A stretch of 64,000 nt of DNA from Natronobiforma cellulositropha (GTDB lineage: Archaea; Halobacteriota; Halobacteria; Halobacteriales; Natrialbaceae). Within the stretch, counting starts at the first letter, position 1. Each line of letters opens with the position of its first letter. Positions 42,521 through 52,295 of the stretch are shown here, piece after piece. Under the pieces are notes generated by a model. The model had not been told where the DNA came from. It saw only the letters and a program-made list of their open reading frames with translations, and made no database searches. A program made the translations under genes and the position numbers. The DNA is taken from the NCBI RefSeq assembly GCF_025629245.1, contig NZ_JANZXN010000015.1, positions 186,001 to 250,000 of the forward strand. The letters are read 5' to 3'.

Positions 42521-43090
42521 TTACTCGCTCTCGACCGGGATCTCCGTCTCCTCGCCGGTACGGCGCGTTCGGCTGTCGAGGAGACCGCGCGTGATCAGGT
42601 CCGTGACGGGATCCAGGCTCCGGTGGAGGCGGCGGGCGATGAGGGCCACGGGCACCAGCGTCACCAGCAGGAACACGAGGTGGTAGACCCAGGCGGCGGC
42701 GACGTTCTCGACCATCGGGACGAGCGCGGGGGCGAAGCCCTGGTAGGCGACCAGTAGCGCGACGAAGACGAAGAGGTACTTCGCGATGGCACCGGTGTCC
42801 TCGACGACGCGTTGCGGACCCTCGAGACTGTCGGCGACGAGCGCTTCGACGCGGCCCGCGACGGCGAGGAGACCACCGGCGACGAGGTAGGTCCCGAGGG
42901 CGAGTAAGACAGCACTGACCGAGATTTCGAAGCCGCCGAACAGCACCTCGAGCCCCGGTAACAGCGAGACGAGGCCGAGCAGGACGAGGCCGCCGACGGC
43001 GATCAGGGCGATACGAACGAGGGGATAGATGTGGCTCTCTTCGAGTGCGGGCGAGAACGCGATCGTGTCGTTGTCATCACTCATAGTCAT
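42521..43090 (-). CDS. Multi-pass membrane protein, unknown function
   Basis: 189 residues from ATG 43090 (43084 also possible); a TATA-like AAACTTATGG near 43111-43120 fits 43090. About five TM helices: YPLVRIALIAVGGLVLLGLVSLL, SVSAVLLALGTYLVAGGLLAVAG, IAKYLFVFVALLVAYQGF, AAAWVYHLVFLLVTLVPVALIA. The family is not recognised. Divergent from the transducer gene across about 218 bases. Confidence 0.6.
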   Translation of the reverse strand: MTMSDDNDTIAFSPALEESHIYPLVRIALIAVGGLVLLGLVSLLPGLEVLFGGFEISVSAVLLALGTYLVAGGLLAVAGRVEALVADSLEGPQRVVEDTGAIAKYLFVFVALLVAYQGFAPALVPMVENVAAAWVYHLVFLLVTLVPVALIARRLHRSLDPVTDLITRGLLDSRTRRTGEETEIPVESE

Positions 43091-43278
43091 CGTTGGGCTA
43101 ACGTGGTAGCGACCATAAGTTTCCCGGTGGCGTGACGATCGAAGCGGGGAGAAGCGGTGGACGGATTGGAGGTTTGGCGATTGATGTCGGAACTCTATAG
43201 TATCAATAGCGATAGCTGTATTGTGAACAGGGAAGTCACGGTTCGTGAACATTCATTATATTTCGTCGGTTCAGTATC

Positions 43279-43287
43279 TTTTAATAT
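43279..43287 (+). promoter_or_regulatory. TATA box of the transducer gene
   Basis: TTTTAATAT, centred 26 bases before the ATG at 43309, is the strongest AT block in the 218-base divergent region. Confidence 0.5.
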
Positions 43288-43308
43288 CTCGGCCACTCTT
43301 CCTCTGGC

Positions 43309-45609
43309 ATGGCGAATATCGATCGGTTCGTCCCGGACGTGATTAGTACCAGCTATTCAAGAAAACTGATAATATTGTTGTTCGTAGTCGTTCTTTGTAT
43401 TTCAGCTATCGGATTGGCGATTTATACTCAGACGAGTTCCGCACTCGAGGAGGACACACAACAACAGATCAACCAGTCGACGCTGTTGCAGGCGGAGACG
43501 TTGACCGAGTGGGTCGACCGGATGACCTACCAGACGCAGTCGCTCTCTGAGACCGCTGCGTTGACCGACGGAGCGAACCACGAGATACGGGGCGCGCTCT
43601 CGAACGCCGATGGGAACTCCCACGAGAGTGTTACCGCGGTCCACTACATCGAGACTGGATCGTACGAAATCCTCGAGAGCAGCAATACGAGCGCAACGGG
43701 CGTCGCGTTCTCGGAGTACGACGTCCGGTGGGCCGAGCAGGGACTCGAGTTCGACAACACATCACACACCCAGTTCACCACGCCGTTCGAGGATCCGGTG
43801 ACCGGAGAGCAGTCCATCGCGTTCGTCAGCCCCGTCGACGGTGATTCCGGCCACGCAGTGATGTTCGTCGTCGACCTGATCGACTACTCGAGCTTGCTGA
43901 TGCGTCCCTCCGACGACGAGGGCTCACACACGTTCGTCGCCAACTCCGAGGGGACCGTCGTGATGAGCCACCACACGCACAGCATCGGTGACCAGAACAT
44001 GGGTCAGGACGAGTTCGAAGCACAGTCCCCGCCGGTACTCGCCGCGCTCGACGGCGTCACCGGCTACGAAGAGATGGAGATGCACGGCCACGGCGAGGAG
44101 ATGGCGATGGGCTTTACCCGCATCGAGGGGACCGACTGGGTCGTTATGACCCACATCCCAACAGAGGCCGCCTACTCGCTCCAGGGGACGATCGAGAACT
44201 CGGTGATCGCGCTCGTCCTCGTCTCCGTGCTCGGGCTCGGCGCGATCGGCGTCGTCATCGGCCGCGACACCGCCGGTTCGCTCAACCACCTCTCGTCGAG
44301 AGCGCAGGAACTCGAGCAGGGTAACTTAGAGACCGAACTCTCAACGACGCGCCGGGACGAGATCGGCACCCTCTACGCGGCCTTCGAGAGCATGCGCGTC
44401 TCCCTGCGCGAGACGATCACCGAAGCGGAGGCCGCACGCGAGCAGGCGATCCACCGCGAACGCGAACTCGCCGAACTCGCGAAACAGCTCGAGGAAGAGG
44501 CGAGCGTCGTGATGGCCGACGCCGCCGACGGCGACCTCACCGAGCGGATGTCGGTCGAGGGCGACAACGAGGCGATGAGCCAGGTCGTCACCGAGTACAA
44601 CGAGATGATGTCCGGTATCGAGGGCACTGTCGAGGAGCTGAAACACTTCGCGACCGACGTTGCCGCCCACAGCGAGCAGATGACCGCGAGCGTCGAAGAG
44701 GTCGAGGCAGCGAGCGAGCAGGTGACGAAGTCCGTCCAGGAGATCTCCTCGCACACCGACCACCAGCACGCGACGTTCCAGCAGGTCGAAGCCGAGATGG
44801 GCTCGATTGCCGCGATGACCGACGACATCGCCTCGCTCTCACAGACCGTCACCGAGGCCGCAGAGCAGACCGCAGACACCGGCAGCGACGGTCGCGTTGC
44901 CGCCCGCGAGGTGAAAGAAGCCATTGCCCGCATCGACGCGGAGTCTCAGGAGACCATCGACGAGATCGAGAAGCTCCAGGCCGAGATGGACCGCATCGAG
45001 GCGATGGCGGAGTTCATCTCCGAGGTCGCCACCCAGACGAACGTCCTCGCACTGAACGCGAACATCGAAGCGACGCGCACCTCGAGTGAGTCCGACGGCT
45101 TCAGCGCCGTCGCAGGCGAGGTCAAGTCGCTCGCGAGCGACGCGAAAGACTCCGCACAGAAGATCGAGACCGTCGTCGGCTCGATCCAGGAGCAGATGGG
45201 ACGGACCGCGACGGAAGTCGAACAGACGCGTGCAGAGATCGACGCCAGCGCGAAGACGATCGACGAGGCCAGCACGGCACTCGAGGAGATCGCCGAGCAC
45301 GCGGATACGACCCACGAGGGCGTCCGCGAGATCGCGAGTCTGACCCAGCAGCAGGCGAGTTCGACCCAGGAGGTCACGGAGATGGTCGTCGACGCCTCGA
45401 CGATCAGCGACAAGGTGAGCGAGGAAGCCGAGACGGTCGCCGCGGCGGCCGAAGAACAGACGAGTTCGCTCCACGAGGTCAGCCACAGCGCGAACGACCT
45501 CGCGGGTGAGGCCCACTCGCTGCAGTTCTCGCTCGATCAGTTCGAGACGGACGCCGACCTCGATGGAGAGACCGACGAGGAGCGGCCACCGCAGATCAGT
45601 TCGGACTGA
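43309..45609 (+). CDS. Methyl-accepting chemotaxis/halotaxis transducer
   Basis: 766 residues. TM1 near 19-41 (KLIILLFVVVLCISAIGLAIY), an extracellular Cache-like sensor to about 290, TM2 near 297-317 (VIALVLVSVLGLGAIGVVIG), HAMP regions, then the methyl-accepting coiled coil with the conserved hairpin tip ISEVATQTNVLALNANIEATR near 568-588. It should couple to CheA/CheW. The sensor is His/Met-rich around MSHHTHSIGDQNMG and EMEMHGHGEEMAMG, which may bind a metal ligand (inference). No che genes are in the window. Confidence 0.9.
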   Translation: MANIDRFVPDVISTSYSRKLIILLFVVVLCISAIGLAIYTQTSSALEEDTQQQINQSTLLQAETLTEWVDRMTYQTQSLSETAALTDGANHEIRGALSNADGNSHESVTAVHYIETGSYEILESSNTSATGVAFSEYDVRWAEQGLEFDNTSHTQFTTPFEDPVTGEQSIAFVSPVDGDSGHAVMFVVDLIDYSSLLMRPSDDEGSHTFVANSEGTVVMSHHTHSIGDQNMGQDEFEAQSPPVLAALDGVTGYEEMEMHGHGEEMAMGFTRIEGTDWVVMTHIPTEAAYSLQGTIENSVIALVLVSVLGLGAIGVVIGRDTAGSLNHLSSRAQELEQGNLETELSTTRRDEIGTLYAAFESMRVSLRETITEAEAAREQAIHRERELAELAKQLEEEASVVMADAADGDLTERMSVEGDNEAMSQVVTEYNEMMSGIEGTVEELKHFATDVAAHSEQMTASVEEVEAASEQVTKSVQEISSHTDHQHATFQQVEAEMGSIAAMTDDIASLSQTVTEAAEQTADTGSDGRVAAREVKEAIARIDAESQETIDEIEKLQAEMDRIEAMAEFISEVATQTNVLALNANIEATRTSSESDGFSAVAGEVKSLASDAKDSAQKIETVVGSIQEQMGRTATEVEQTRAEIDASAKTIDEASTALEEIAEHADTTHEGVREIASLTQQQASSTQEVTEMVVDASTISDKVSEEAETVAAAAEEQTSSLHEVSHSANDLAGEAHSLQFSLDQFETDADLDGETDEERPPQISSD

Positions 45610-45707
45610 ACGCACCGCCACCGGCGGGTGGGGTGCGATCCGGTCGCCGACTGGCCGAACAGTGATATACTCACACGGCCCAGTGAGAGACAACGGCTAT
45701 TCCGGCA

Positions 45708-48356
45708 ATGACGAGGAACTACGATCACGCAGAGGCGCAGGAGTTCTGGCAGTACATGTGGCGCAACGAGAACGTCTTCACCCTCGAGTCCGACGTCGAG
45801 GACCCGACGTACGTCCTCGGCATGTTCCCGTACACGTCGGGGACGCTCCACATGGGTCACATCCGAAACTACGCGATCACCGACGCCTACGCCCGTTACC
45901 GCAGGATGAGCGGCGACGACGTGCTCCACCCGATGGGGTGGGACGCCTTCGGCTTACCGGCCGAAAACGCGGCGTACGAACGCTATACCGACCCCCAGTC
46001 GTGGACGAAGGCGTGTATCTCGCGGATGCGCGACGAACTCGAGACGATGGGCTTTGGCTACGACTGGTCGCGCGAGATCACGACGTGTGAGCCGTCGTAC
46101 TACCGGTGGAACCAGTGGCTCTTCCGGCGCTTTTACGAGGCCGGACTCGTCGAGTACGAAGCGGCGATGGTCAACTGGTGTCCGGACTGTGAGACGGTGC
46201 TGGCGGAGGCCCAGGTCGAGACAGGAGACGGACACCGACGCTGCTGGCGCTGTGAGACGCCGGTGTCGCGTCGCGAACTCGACCAGTGGTTCTTCACGAT
46301 CACCGACTACGCCGACGAACTCGTCGACGGTCTCGACGACCTCGAGGGCTGGCCCGACGGCGTCACGGAGATCCAACGCAACTGGATCGGTCGCCAGGAG
46401 GGCGCACACGTGCGCTTCGAGGTGGTCACCGCCGACGGGGACGCCACGCCCGTGGAGGTGTTCACCACCCGCCCGGAGACGGTCTACGGTGCGACCTACG
46501 TCGCGCTCTCGCCGGGCCACGACCTCGTCTCGAAGCTCTCGAGCGACGGCGACCTCGCCACGTACGTCGAGGACGTCTACGGCCGCAGCGCCGCCGAGGT
46601 CGGCTACAGTGGCCGACTGACGGACGCGCGAGCGATCCACCCGCTCACCGGCGAGGAACTGCCGGTCTACGTCGCCCCGTACGTCCTCGAGGACGTCGGG
46701 ACGGGTGCGGTGATGGGTGTTCCCGCACACAACGAACGCGACCACGCCTTCGCCAGCGAGCACGACCTGCCGGCCGTCTCGGTGATCGATACCGACGGCG
46801 CACCGAGTGAGGGCGCGTTCACCGGGGAGGGAACGCTGACGCGAAGCGGCGAGTTCGACGGACTCGAGAGTCCGGTCGCGCGCGAGCGACTGCTCGAGGA
46901 GGTCGACGCCATCGACGAGGCGGTCACCTACCGGCTGCGTGACTGGCTGATCTCGAGACAGCGCTACTGGGGGACGCCGATTCCGATCGTCCACTGCGAC
47001 GACTGTGGGCACGTCCTCGTCCCCGAAGAGGAACTCCCCGTCGAACTGCCGCCGTTCGTCCAGACGACCGGCAACCCCCTTGCAGAGAGCGAGAAGTTCC
47101 TCGAGACGACCTGTCCCGACTGTGGCGGTCCCGCAACGCGCGAGACGGACACGATGGACACCTTCGTCGACTCCTCGTGGTACTTCCTGCGATTCCTCTC
47201 GCCCGACCTCGAGGACGCGCCGTTCGACACCGAGCGTGCGAACGCCTGGCTCCCCATCGACGTCTACGTCGGCGGGGACGAACACGCGACCTTGCACCTG
47301 CTCTACCTGCGCTTTTTCACCAAGGCACTCGCAGACCTCGGCTTACTCGAGCACCGGGAACCGGTCGAACGCCTCGTCAACCAGGGGACGGTCCTCCACG
47401 GTGGTGAGAAGATGTCGAAGTCGACGGGCAACGTCGTCTCACCCCACGAGTACGGCTCCGAGACGACGCGGCTGTTCTTGCTCTCGGCCGCCCACCCCGA
47501 ACAGGACTTCGAGTGGACGACCAACCGCGTTGGCTCGACCTACGACTTCCAGCAGACGCTCTTCTCGATGGTCGTCGACGCCGTCGAGGGACCGACGGGG
47601 CGGAGCGACCGCGCCCCGCAGGACGCCTACGTCGAGCGTGAGATCGATCGCACCATCGCCGCCGTCACCGTCGAATACGAGCGCTTTCGGTTCCACCGCG
47701 CGCTCTCGGAGATCCGTCGCCTCGCCCGACTGTTGCGCCGCTACGCCGGCTACGAGACCCCACACGAAGCGGTCCACCGGCGCGGCCTGCGCACGCTCAC
47801 CGCACTCATCGCGCCGATGGCACCCCACCTCGGCGAGGAGTGCTGGAACAAACTCCGCGGTGACGGCCTGGTCGTCACCGCCCCGTGGCCCGAATCGGAC
47901 AGCCAGATCGACTACCCGCGACTCGAGCGCCGCCTCGTCGAGCGCACCGTCGACGACGTGCGCGACATCACGAGCGTCGTCGACATCGAGAACCCCACCA
48001 CGATCGACGTGGTGGTCGCCCCCGAGTGGAAGTACCGGGCCCACCGGATCGCTCTCGAGTGCGCCGACGGTGATGGCGACGGACGGGTCCCGATGGCGGA
48101 GGTCGTCGAGGCGATCCTCGACGACGCGTTGGTCGCCCAGCACGACGACGCCGAGCGCCACGCGGCCGAACTCGCGGGGCGACGGGCGGAACTCGACCCG
48201 ACGCTCGAGCGCGAGCGCGAACTCGAGATTCTGACGCAGGCGAGTTGGCTCCTCGAAGACGAGTTCGGCGCGTCCGTGATCGTCCGGCGGGGGACCGACG
48301 ACGAGGACCTCACCGCGCGGGCGAGACCCGGAAAGCCAGCGATTCACATCGCCTAA
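45708..48356 (+). CDS. leuS: Leucyl-tRNA synthetase, bacterial-type core
   Basis: 882 residues. Class I signatures: HMGH at 48-51 and KMSKS near 568-572. The CP1 editing domain has TTRPETVYGATY and GVPAHNERDHAF with the conserved Asp, so it should be proof-reading competent. The catalytic and editing parts look bacterial, while the C-terminal region (TVDDVRDITSVVDIENPTTIDVVVAPEWKYRAHRIAL) is of the archaeal LeuRS kind. Chimeric LeuRS enzymes of this sort have been described from haloarchaea, some of which have two leuS genes; a second copy cannot be excluded outside the window. Confidence 0.9.
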   Translation: MTRNYDHAEAQEFWQYMWRNENVFTLESDVEDPTYVLGMFPYTSGTLHMGHIRNYAITDAYARYRRMSGDDVLHPMGWDAFGLPAENAAYERYTDPQSWTKACISRMRDELETMGFGYDWSREITTCEPSYYRWNQWLFRRFYEAGLVEYEAAMVNWCPDCETVLAEAQVETGDGHRRCWRCETPVSRRELDQWFFTITDYADELVDGLDDLEGWPDGVTEIQRNWIGRQEGAHVRFEVVTADGDATPVEVFTTRPETVYGATYVALSPGHDLVSKLSSDGDLATYVEDVYGRSAAEVGYSGRLTDARAIHPLTGEELPVYVAPYVLEDVGTGAVMGVPAHNERDHAFASEHDLPAVSVIDTDGAPSEGAFTGEGTLTRSGEFDGLESPVARERLLEEVDAIDEAVTYRLRDWLISRQRYWGTPIPIVHCDDCGHVLVPEEELPVELPPFVQTTGNPLAESEKFLETTCPDCGGPATRETDTMDTFVDSSWYFLRFLSPDLEDAPFDTERANAWLPIDVYVGGDEHATLHLLYLRFFTKALADLGLLEHREPVERLVNQGTVLHGGEKMSKSTGNVVSPHEYGSETTRLFLLSAAHPEQDFEWTTNRVGSTYDFQQTLFSMVVDAVEGPTGRSDRAPQDAYVEREIDRTIAAVTVEYERFRFHRALSEIRRLARLLRRYAGYETPHEAVHRRGLRTLTALIAPMAPHLGEECWNKLRGDGLVVTAPWPESDSQIDYPRLERRLVERTVDDVRDITSVVDIENPTTIDVVVAPEWKYRAHRIALECADGDGDGRVPMAEVVEAILDDALVAQHDDAERHAAELAGRRAELDPTLERERELEILTQASWLLEDEFGASVIVRRGTDDEDLTARARPGKPAIHIA

Positions 48357-48383
48357 CGGCCGTCTTCGACGGCTCGGCCCCTT

Positions 48384-48412
48384 CCGCCGTCCGAACGGAC
48401 GCCTGAAGGCGG
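48384..48412. other. Nested inverted repeats after leuS
   Basis: CCGCC (48384-48388) and GGCGG (48108 offset: 48408-48412) enclose the hairpins GTCCG-AA-CGGAC (48389-48400) and GCC-TGAA-GGC (48401-48410, overlapping). A separate hairpin GCCGTC-TTC-GACGGC (48359-48373) lies right after the leuS stop. A TATA-like CATAAATAAC follows near 48423-48432. Could be a terminator plus a short RNA promoter. Confidence 0.35.
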
Positions 48413-48526
48413 TTTCCGGATGGCATAAATAACACTTCGTAATCGAAGCCCCCCTTTCCGTCTGCGGTAGTATCTGTCGGCGATAGAAGGATAGGCTTAT
48501 GCCTGACGTCCATAAAGTCGATTCGT

Positions 48527-48799
48527 ATGGAAGAGGGGGGCGACCGGGTCGATTCGTGGCACCATAGGACACCCAGTCAGGCGGTCATCGAAGCGGTCGC
48601 CGACGCCGAGGGCGTGGCACCGACTGATCTCTGTCCACCCACCTACGAGTCACTCCACGACGTCGTCGATCCGTCGGCGCTCGACGACCTCTTCGCCCCC
48701 CGCCACAACGGCATTCCACGCGGCAACGGACGTATTACGTTCCAGTTCTGCGGGTACACCGTCATGGTGACCGGCGACGGCAACGTCACTCTCGAGTGA
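48527..48799 (+). CDS. HalOD1 domain protein
   Basis: 90 residues. A stand-alone halobacterial output domain 1: TPSQAVIEAVADAEGVAPTDLCPPTYESLHDVVDPSALDDLF (in parts) then GRITFQFCGYTVMVTGDGNVTL. These domains end haloarchaeal signalling proteins or stand alone and are thought to carry an output function. TTATGC near 48497-48502 is 27-28 bases upstream of the ATG, so it is leaderless. Partner unknown. Confidence 0.8.
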   Translation: MEEGGDRVDSWHHRTPSQAVIEAVADAEGVAPTDLCPPTYESLHDVVDPSALDDLFAPRHNGIPRGNGRITFQFCGYTVMVTGDGNVTLE

Positions 48800-48870
48800 C
48801 CTGACACTCTCGTGTGCACACATGTCGCACACGGAAAGACTCTTTTCTACCAAGGCAGAACTACGCTACG

Positions 48871-49773
48871 ATGGAACGCCACTACGACGTCCTCGGTGTC
48901 ACGCCGGAGGCGGACCGGGCCGACGTTCGACTGGCCTATCGGGCGTTGTTGAAGGAGTGTCACCCCGACCAGGGTGGCTCCCGCCTCGAGTTCCTCCGAC
49001 TCAAGCGCGCCTACGAGGCGATCACCGGCGAGCGTGCGCCGGAGGAGGGCGAGACGGACGGCGGGGCGGTGCCGAGCGGCCAGCTCGGTGCGGGTACCGA
49101 CCCGACGTTCGAGCCGTCACCACGGCCGCGAGACCGACCGGGTGGAACCGGAGCCGGGCTGCGAAACGAGGGCGAGTTACTGAGCGTGACGTTGGTCGGA
49201 CTGGTCCCGGACTTACAGCTCCGGTCGATCGTCTCGGGTCGGCTCAGCCCGTCGCTACAGCGAGCCGTTGCGTTCTTCGAAGTCGAGAACGTATCCGACC
49301 GAACTCTCGAGTGGTCGGGTCGCTCGAACACGAGTTTCATCGGCGACGACGGCTTTCTCTACGAAGGGGCGAACATTCTGCGGCCACACGCAGACTCGCT
49401 ACCGTCACCGTGGTGTGTGACCGACGTCGAACTCGAGCCCGGACGGGCGGTGAACGGCGTCGTCGTCGCCGGTGAGGTTCCGGACGGAACGGCCATCGAC
49501 CGGGTCGTCTACACCCAACACGCCACGAGCGAAGACGGGCGTGGGTCCGACGAGACCGAGCGGTACCTCTTCGAGATCAAACCGCGTATCCGGGACGCAC
49601 TCGAGTACGTCCCGTTCGCGGTCGCCGACCCGGACGAGGCGAGCGAACGCCGCGCACGGTCGGCCGACGAGGCGAATGGAGCCGACGGGACCGACGAGGA
49701 GTCGCCGTCGTATCGGATCGACGTCGAGTTCGACGGCGACAGTGACGGAGACGTCTCGTTCGACCTCGAGTGA
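48871..49773 (+). CDS. J-domain protein with C-terminal beta-rich domain
   Basis: 300 residues from ATG 48871, with TCTTTTCTA at 48841-48849 as TATA. The N-terminal J domain (YDVLGVTPEADRADVRLAYRALLKECHPDQGG) keeps the HPD motif that stimulates Hsp70/DnaK ATPase. A Gly/Pro-rich linker follows to about 110, then a beta-rich domain (LSVTLVGLVPDLQLRSIVSGRLSPSL; VAFFEVENVSDRTLEWSG) and an acidic C-tail. It lacks the zinc fingers of DnaJ and so belongs to the specialised J-proteins. Client unknown. Confidence 0.8.
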   Translation: MERHYDVLGVTPEADRADVRLAYRALLKECHPDQGGSRLEFLRLKRAYEAITGERAPEEGETDGGAVPSGQLGAGTDPTFEPSPRPRDRPGGTGAGLRNEGELLSVTLVGLVPDLQLRSIVSGRLSPSLQRAVAFFEVENVSDRTLEWSGRSNTSFIGDDGFLYEGANILRPHADSLPSPWCVTDVELEPGRAVNGVVVAGEVPDGTAIDRVVYTQHATSEDGRGSDETERYLFEIKPRIRDALEYVPFAVADPDEASERRARSADEANGADGTDEESPSYRIDVEFDGDSDGDVSFDLE

Positions 49774-49824
49774 GTCACGGACGAAGAGCAACACAGATAC
49801 GGGTGCTGTCCTAACGCTCGAGCG

Positions 49825-50433
49825 ATGGCTACTGCTGACGCGAGGCGACGAATTCGCGAGAACCTCCTCGGCGTGACGGTCGCGCTGACGCTCGTCGGAT
49901 ACGCACTGGTGATCGGCACGTTCGCGCTCGACCTCCCGTTCTATCCGGAACTCACCGAGACGCAGGTGAACTGGCTGACCCACGCTATCGCGGTCATCAA
50001 CGCCGCGACGACGGCGCTGCTCGTCCTGGGCTGGCACTGGATCCGCCAGAACGAGGTCGAGAAACACCGCTGGGCGATGGTCGGTGCGTTCGCGCTCATC
50101 TTGCTCTTTCTCGTCGTCTACCTGATCCGCGTCGGCGGCGGCGGAGAGAAGTACATCGACGACGTGTCGACCGCCGTGTGGGCTGCGTACATCGTCATGC
50201 TCGCCGTCCACATCCTCCTCTCGATCGTCGCGGTTCCGGTCGTCCTCTACGCACTACTGCTCGGACTGACCCACACCCCGGCCGAGCTACGCCGGACTCC
50301 CCACGCCAGGGTCGGGCGTATCGCCGCCGCCTCGTGGATCCTGAGCCTCGTCCTCGGCGTCGTCACCTACCTGATGCTCAACCACATCTACGACTACCGC
50401 TTCGAGCCGTTGGCCGTATTCGGGCTGTGGTGA
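49825..50433 (+). CDS. DUF420-family membrane protein (CtaM-like)
   Basis: 202 residues with about six TM helices: VALTLVGYALVIGTFAL, LTHAIAVINAATTALLVLGWHWI, HRWAMVGAFALILLFLVVYLI, AYIVMLAVHILLSIVAVPVVLYALLLG and a final HARVGRIAAASWILSLVLGVVTYLML. His residues in TM helices (HAIAVIN, HILLS) match COG2322, whose bacterial relative CtaM is needed for heme-copper oxidase assembly. This fits the oxidase genes elsewhere in the window. Convergent with the ABC-2 permease. Confidence 0.75.
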   Translation: MATADARRRIRENLLGVTVALTLVGYALVIGTFALDLPFYPELTETQVNWLTHAIAVINAATTALLVLGWHWIRQNEVEKHRWAMVGAFALILLFLVVYLIRVGGGGEKYIDDVSTAVWAAYIVMLAVHILLSIVAVPVVLYALLLGLTHTPAELRRTPHARVGRIAAASWILSLVLGVVTYLMLNHIYDYRFEPLAVFGLW

Positions 50434-50446
50434 CCCGAGCGTCCGT

Positions 50447-51238
50447 TCACTCCGTCGCGGGAATCGAGCGTGCGCCGATCACGAAGAAGACGAGGGCGAA
50501 CGCGCCGAGGACGAGCAGGTTCCCGAAGGCCGGATCCACGCCCGTCACCGACTCGAGCGTCCCCGAGACGCCGGTCTCAGCACCGGGGTAGCTCGCGGCC
50601 CTGACGCCGCGGGCGAAGTAGGTCAGCGGCGAGAGGTCGACCAGCGGGGCGAACCAGCCGGGAAGTTGTTCCAGGGTGACGAACGTCTCGGAGAGGAACA
50701 ACAGCGGGAGACCGATGGCGTTGCTGGCGGCGACGGCTCCGTCCTGGGAGTCGGTGTAGCTGCCGATGATCGCCCCGACGCCACAGAAGCAGACGACACC
50801 GACGAGGACGTACGCGAGCAACCAGACCGAGAGGGCGATCTCCGCTCCCGTCAGGGCGACGACCAACGCGAGGATGAGCAGGCCGGCGACGGCGATGATG
50901 ACCGTGTTGACGAGCGTCTGTGAGAGCAACCACTCGCCGCGCGTCAGCGGCGTCGTCGCGAGTTTCTCGAAGCGGTTGCCCTCGCGGTGGCGCGCGACCT
51001 CGCTGCCGAGTCGCGACAGTGGCGTAAAGAGCACGACGACGGCGAGGTAGCCGGGCACGTAGTACGCAGGCGGTTCCGAGAACAGGCCGCCACCGCCGGG
51101 GTCGCTCCGGACGAGCGCCCCGAAGATGACGATCAGGATCACCGGGAAGAAGAAGGTGAAGAAGACCGCCGTCCGTCGGCGGGTGAACGAGCGCCAGTCG
51201 GCACTCGCCTGCGAGCGCACCCGAGTGAGACGAGTCAT
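50447..51238 (-). CDS. ABC-2 type transporter permease
   Basis: 263 residues, six TM helices with the ABC-2 signature near 145-175 (GVVCFCGVGAIIGSYTDSQDGAVAASNAIGLPLLFLSETFV) and TRGEWLLSQTL. Overlaps the ATPase gene by four bases. Together they make a minimal exporter (drug, lipid or heme-related; substrate unknown). Convergent with the DUF420 gene, whose link to oxidase assembly makes a heme-linked substrate one possibility. Confidence 0.82.
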   Translation of the reverse strand: MTRLTRVRSQASADWRSFTRRRTAVFFTFFFPVILIVIFGALVRSDPGGGGLFSEPPAYYVPGYLAVVVLFTPLSRLGSEVARHREGNRFEKLATTPLTRGEWLLSQTLVNTVIIAVAGLLILALVVALTGAEIALSVWLLAYVLVGVVCFCGVGAIIGSYTDSQDGAVAASNAIGLPLLFLSETFVTLEQLPGWFAPLVDLSPLTYFARGVRAASYPGAETGVSGTLESVTGVDPAFGNLLVLGAFALVFFVIGARSIPATE

Positions 51239-52239
51239 CGCTCCTCACCTCCGTCTCCAGTCTCGTCGCTCGAGCGTTCTGCCGGCCCGGTCGGGTCGGC
51301 CGTCCCCGCCGCTCGCGTCGCCAGCGCTTCGGTCTCACCAGCGAGCGCCAGGTAGACGTCCTCGAGGTCGGGTTCGGCCCACTCGAGACTGGTGTACTCG
51401 AGACCGCGCTCGGCCAGCGCGTCGACGACGCGGGCGATGTCAGCCGGTGAGACGTCGCGCACCAGCAGGTCGCTCTCGCGTGCATCGACCTCGACGGCGA
51501 ACTCGAGTGCGGACTCGAGGTCCGCGCGGATCGGCTCGAGGGTCTCGTCGGTCGCGAGCGAGACCGTGAGCGAACTCGGACCCGCGTGGGCGTCGATCAA
51601 CGCCTCGGGCGTCCCGAGTGCAACGAGATCCCCGTCGGCGAGCAACCCGACTCGATCACCGAGGCGGGCGGCTTCGGCCATGTCGTGGGTCGTCAGCAGG
51701 ACGGTCGTCCCCGCATCGGCGAGACCCTCGAGCAGTCGCCAGACGGTTCGACGGCCCGCGGGGTCGATGCCGGTCGTCGGCTCGTCGAGGACGAGCACTT
51801 CGGGGTCGTTGACCAGCGCCGCGCCGACGCAGACGCGTCGTTGCTGGCCGCCCGAGAGGTTCTCGTAGCGGGTGTCGCCCGCCCCGGTGAGACCGACGTC
51901 CGCCAGAACCGTCTCGGGGTCGCGCGCCTCGTCGTAGAGTCCGGCGTAGTAGGCGAGTAACTCGCGGGCGCTCAGGCGCGGTTGCGGTGAGAACGCCTGG
52001 GGCAACACGCCGATACGAGCGCGCTCGAGGTCGGTCGGCGCACGCTCGAGGACCCGAACGGCGCCCTCGTCGGGAACGGCCGTCCCGGTGAGCGTGCGAA
52101 CGAGCGTCGTCTTCCCCGCGCCGTTTGGTCCGATGAGCGCGAAGACCTCCCCGCGTTCGACGGTCAGTGACACTCCCGAGAGGGCGACGGTGTCACCGTA
52201 CGATTTCGTCAGGTTCGTCGCGTCGACCGCAGCGTCCAT
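51235..52239 (-). CDS. ABC transporter ATP-binding protein
   Basis: 334 residues. Walker A GPNGAGKTTLVR near 39-50, signature LSGGQQRRVCVG near 128-140, Walker B VLVLDEPTTGIDP and the H-loop TTHDMAEA. A C-terminal extension of about 100 residues after the NBD (SLTVSLATDETLEPIRADLE...) is the DrrA/CcmA-type regulatory domain of exporters. First gene of the operon with the permease. Confidence 0.88.
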   Translation of the reverse strand: MDAAVDATNLTKSYGDTVALSGVSLTVERGEVFALIGPNGAGKTTLVRTLTGTAVPDEGAVRVLERAPTDLERARIGVLPQAFSPQPRLSARELLAYYAGLYDEARDPETVLADVGLTGAGDTRYENLSGGQQRRVCVGAALVNDPEVLVLDEPTTGIDPAGRRTVWRLLEGLADAGTTVLLTTHDMAEAARLGDRVGLLADGDLVALGTPEALIDAHAGPSSLTVSLATDETLEPIRADLESALEFAVEVDARESDLLVRDVSPADIARVVDALAERGLEYTSLEWAEPDLEDVYLALAGETEALATRAAGTADPTGPAERSSDETGDGGEER

Positions 52240-52295
52240 GTGCCGACGCTACCGACCGACCGCGCCTAAGCCGTTCGGTTCGCCGGCCGGGACGC

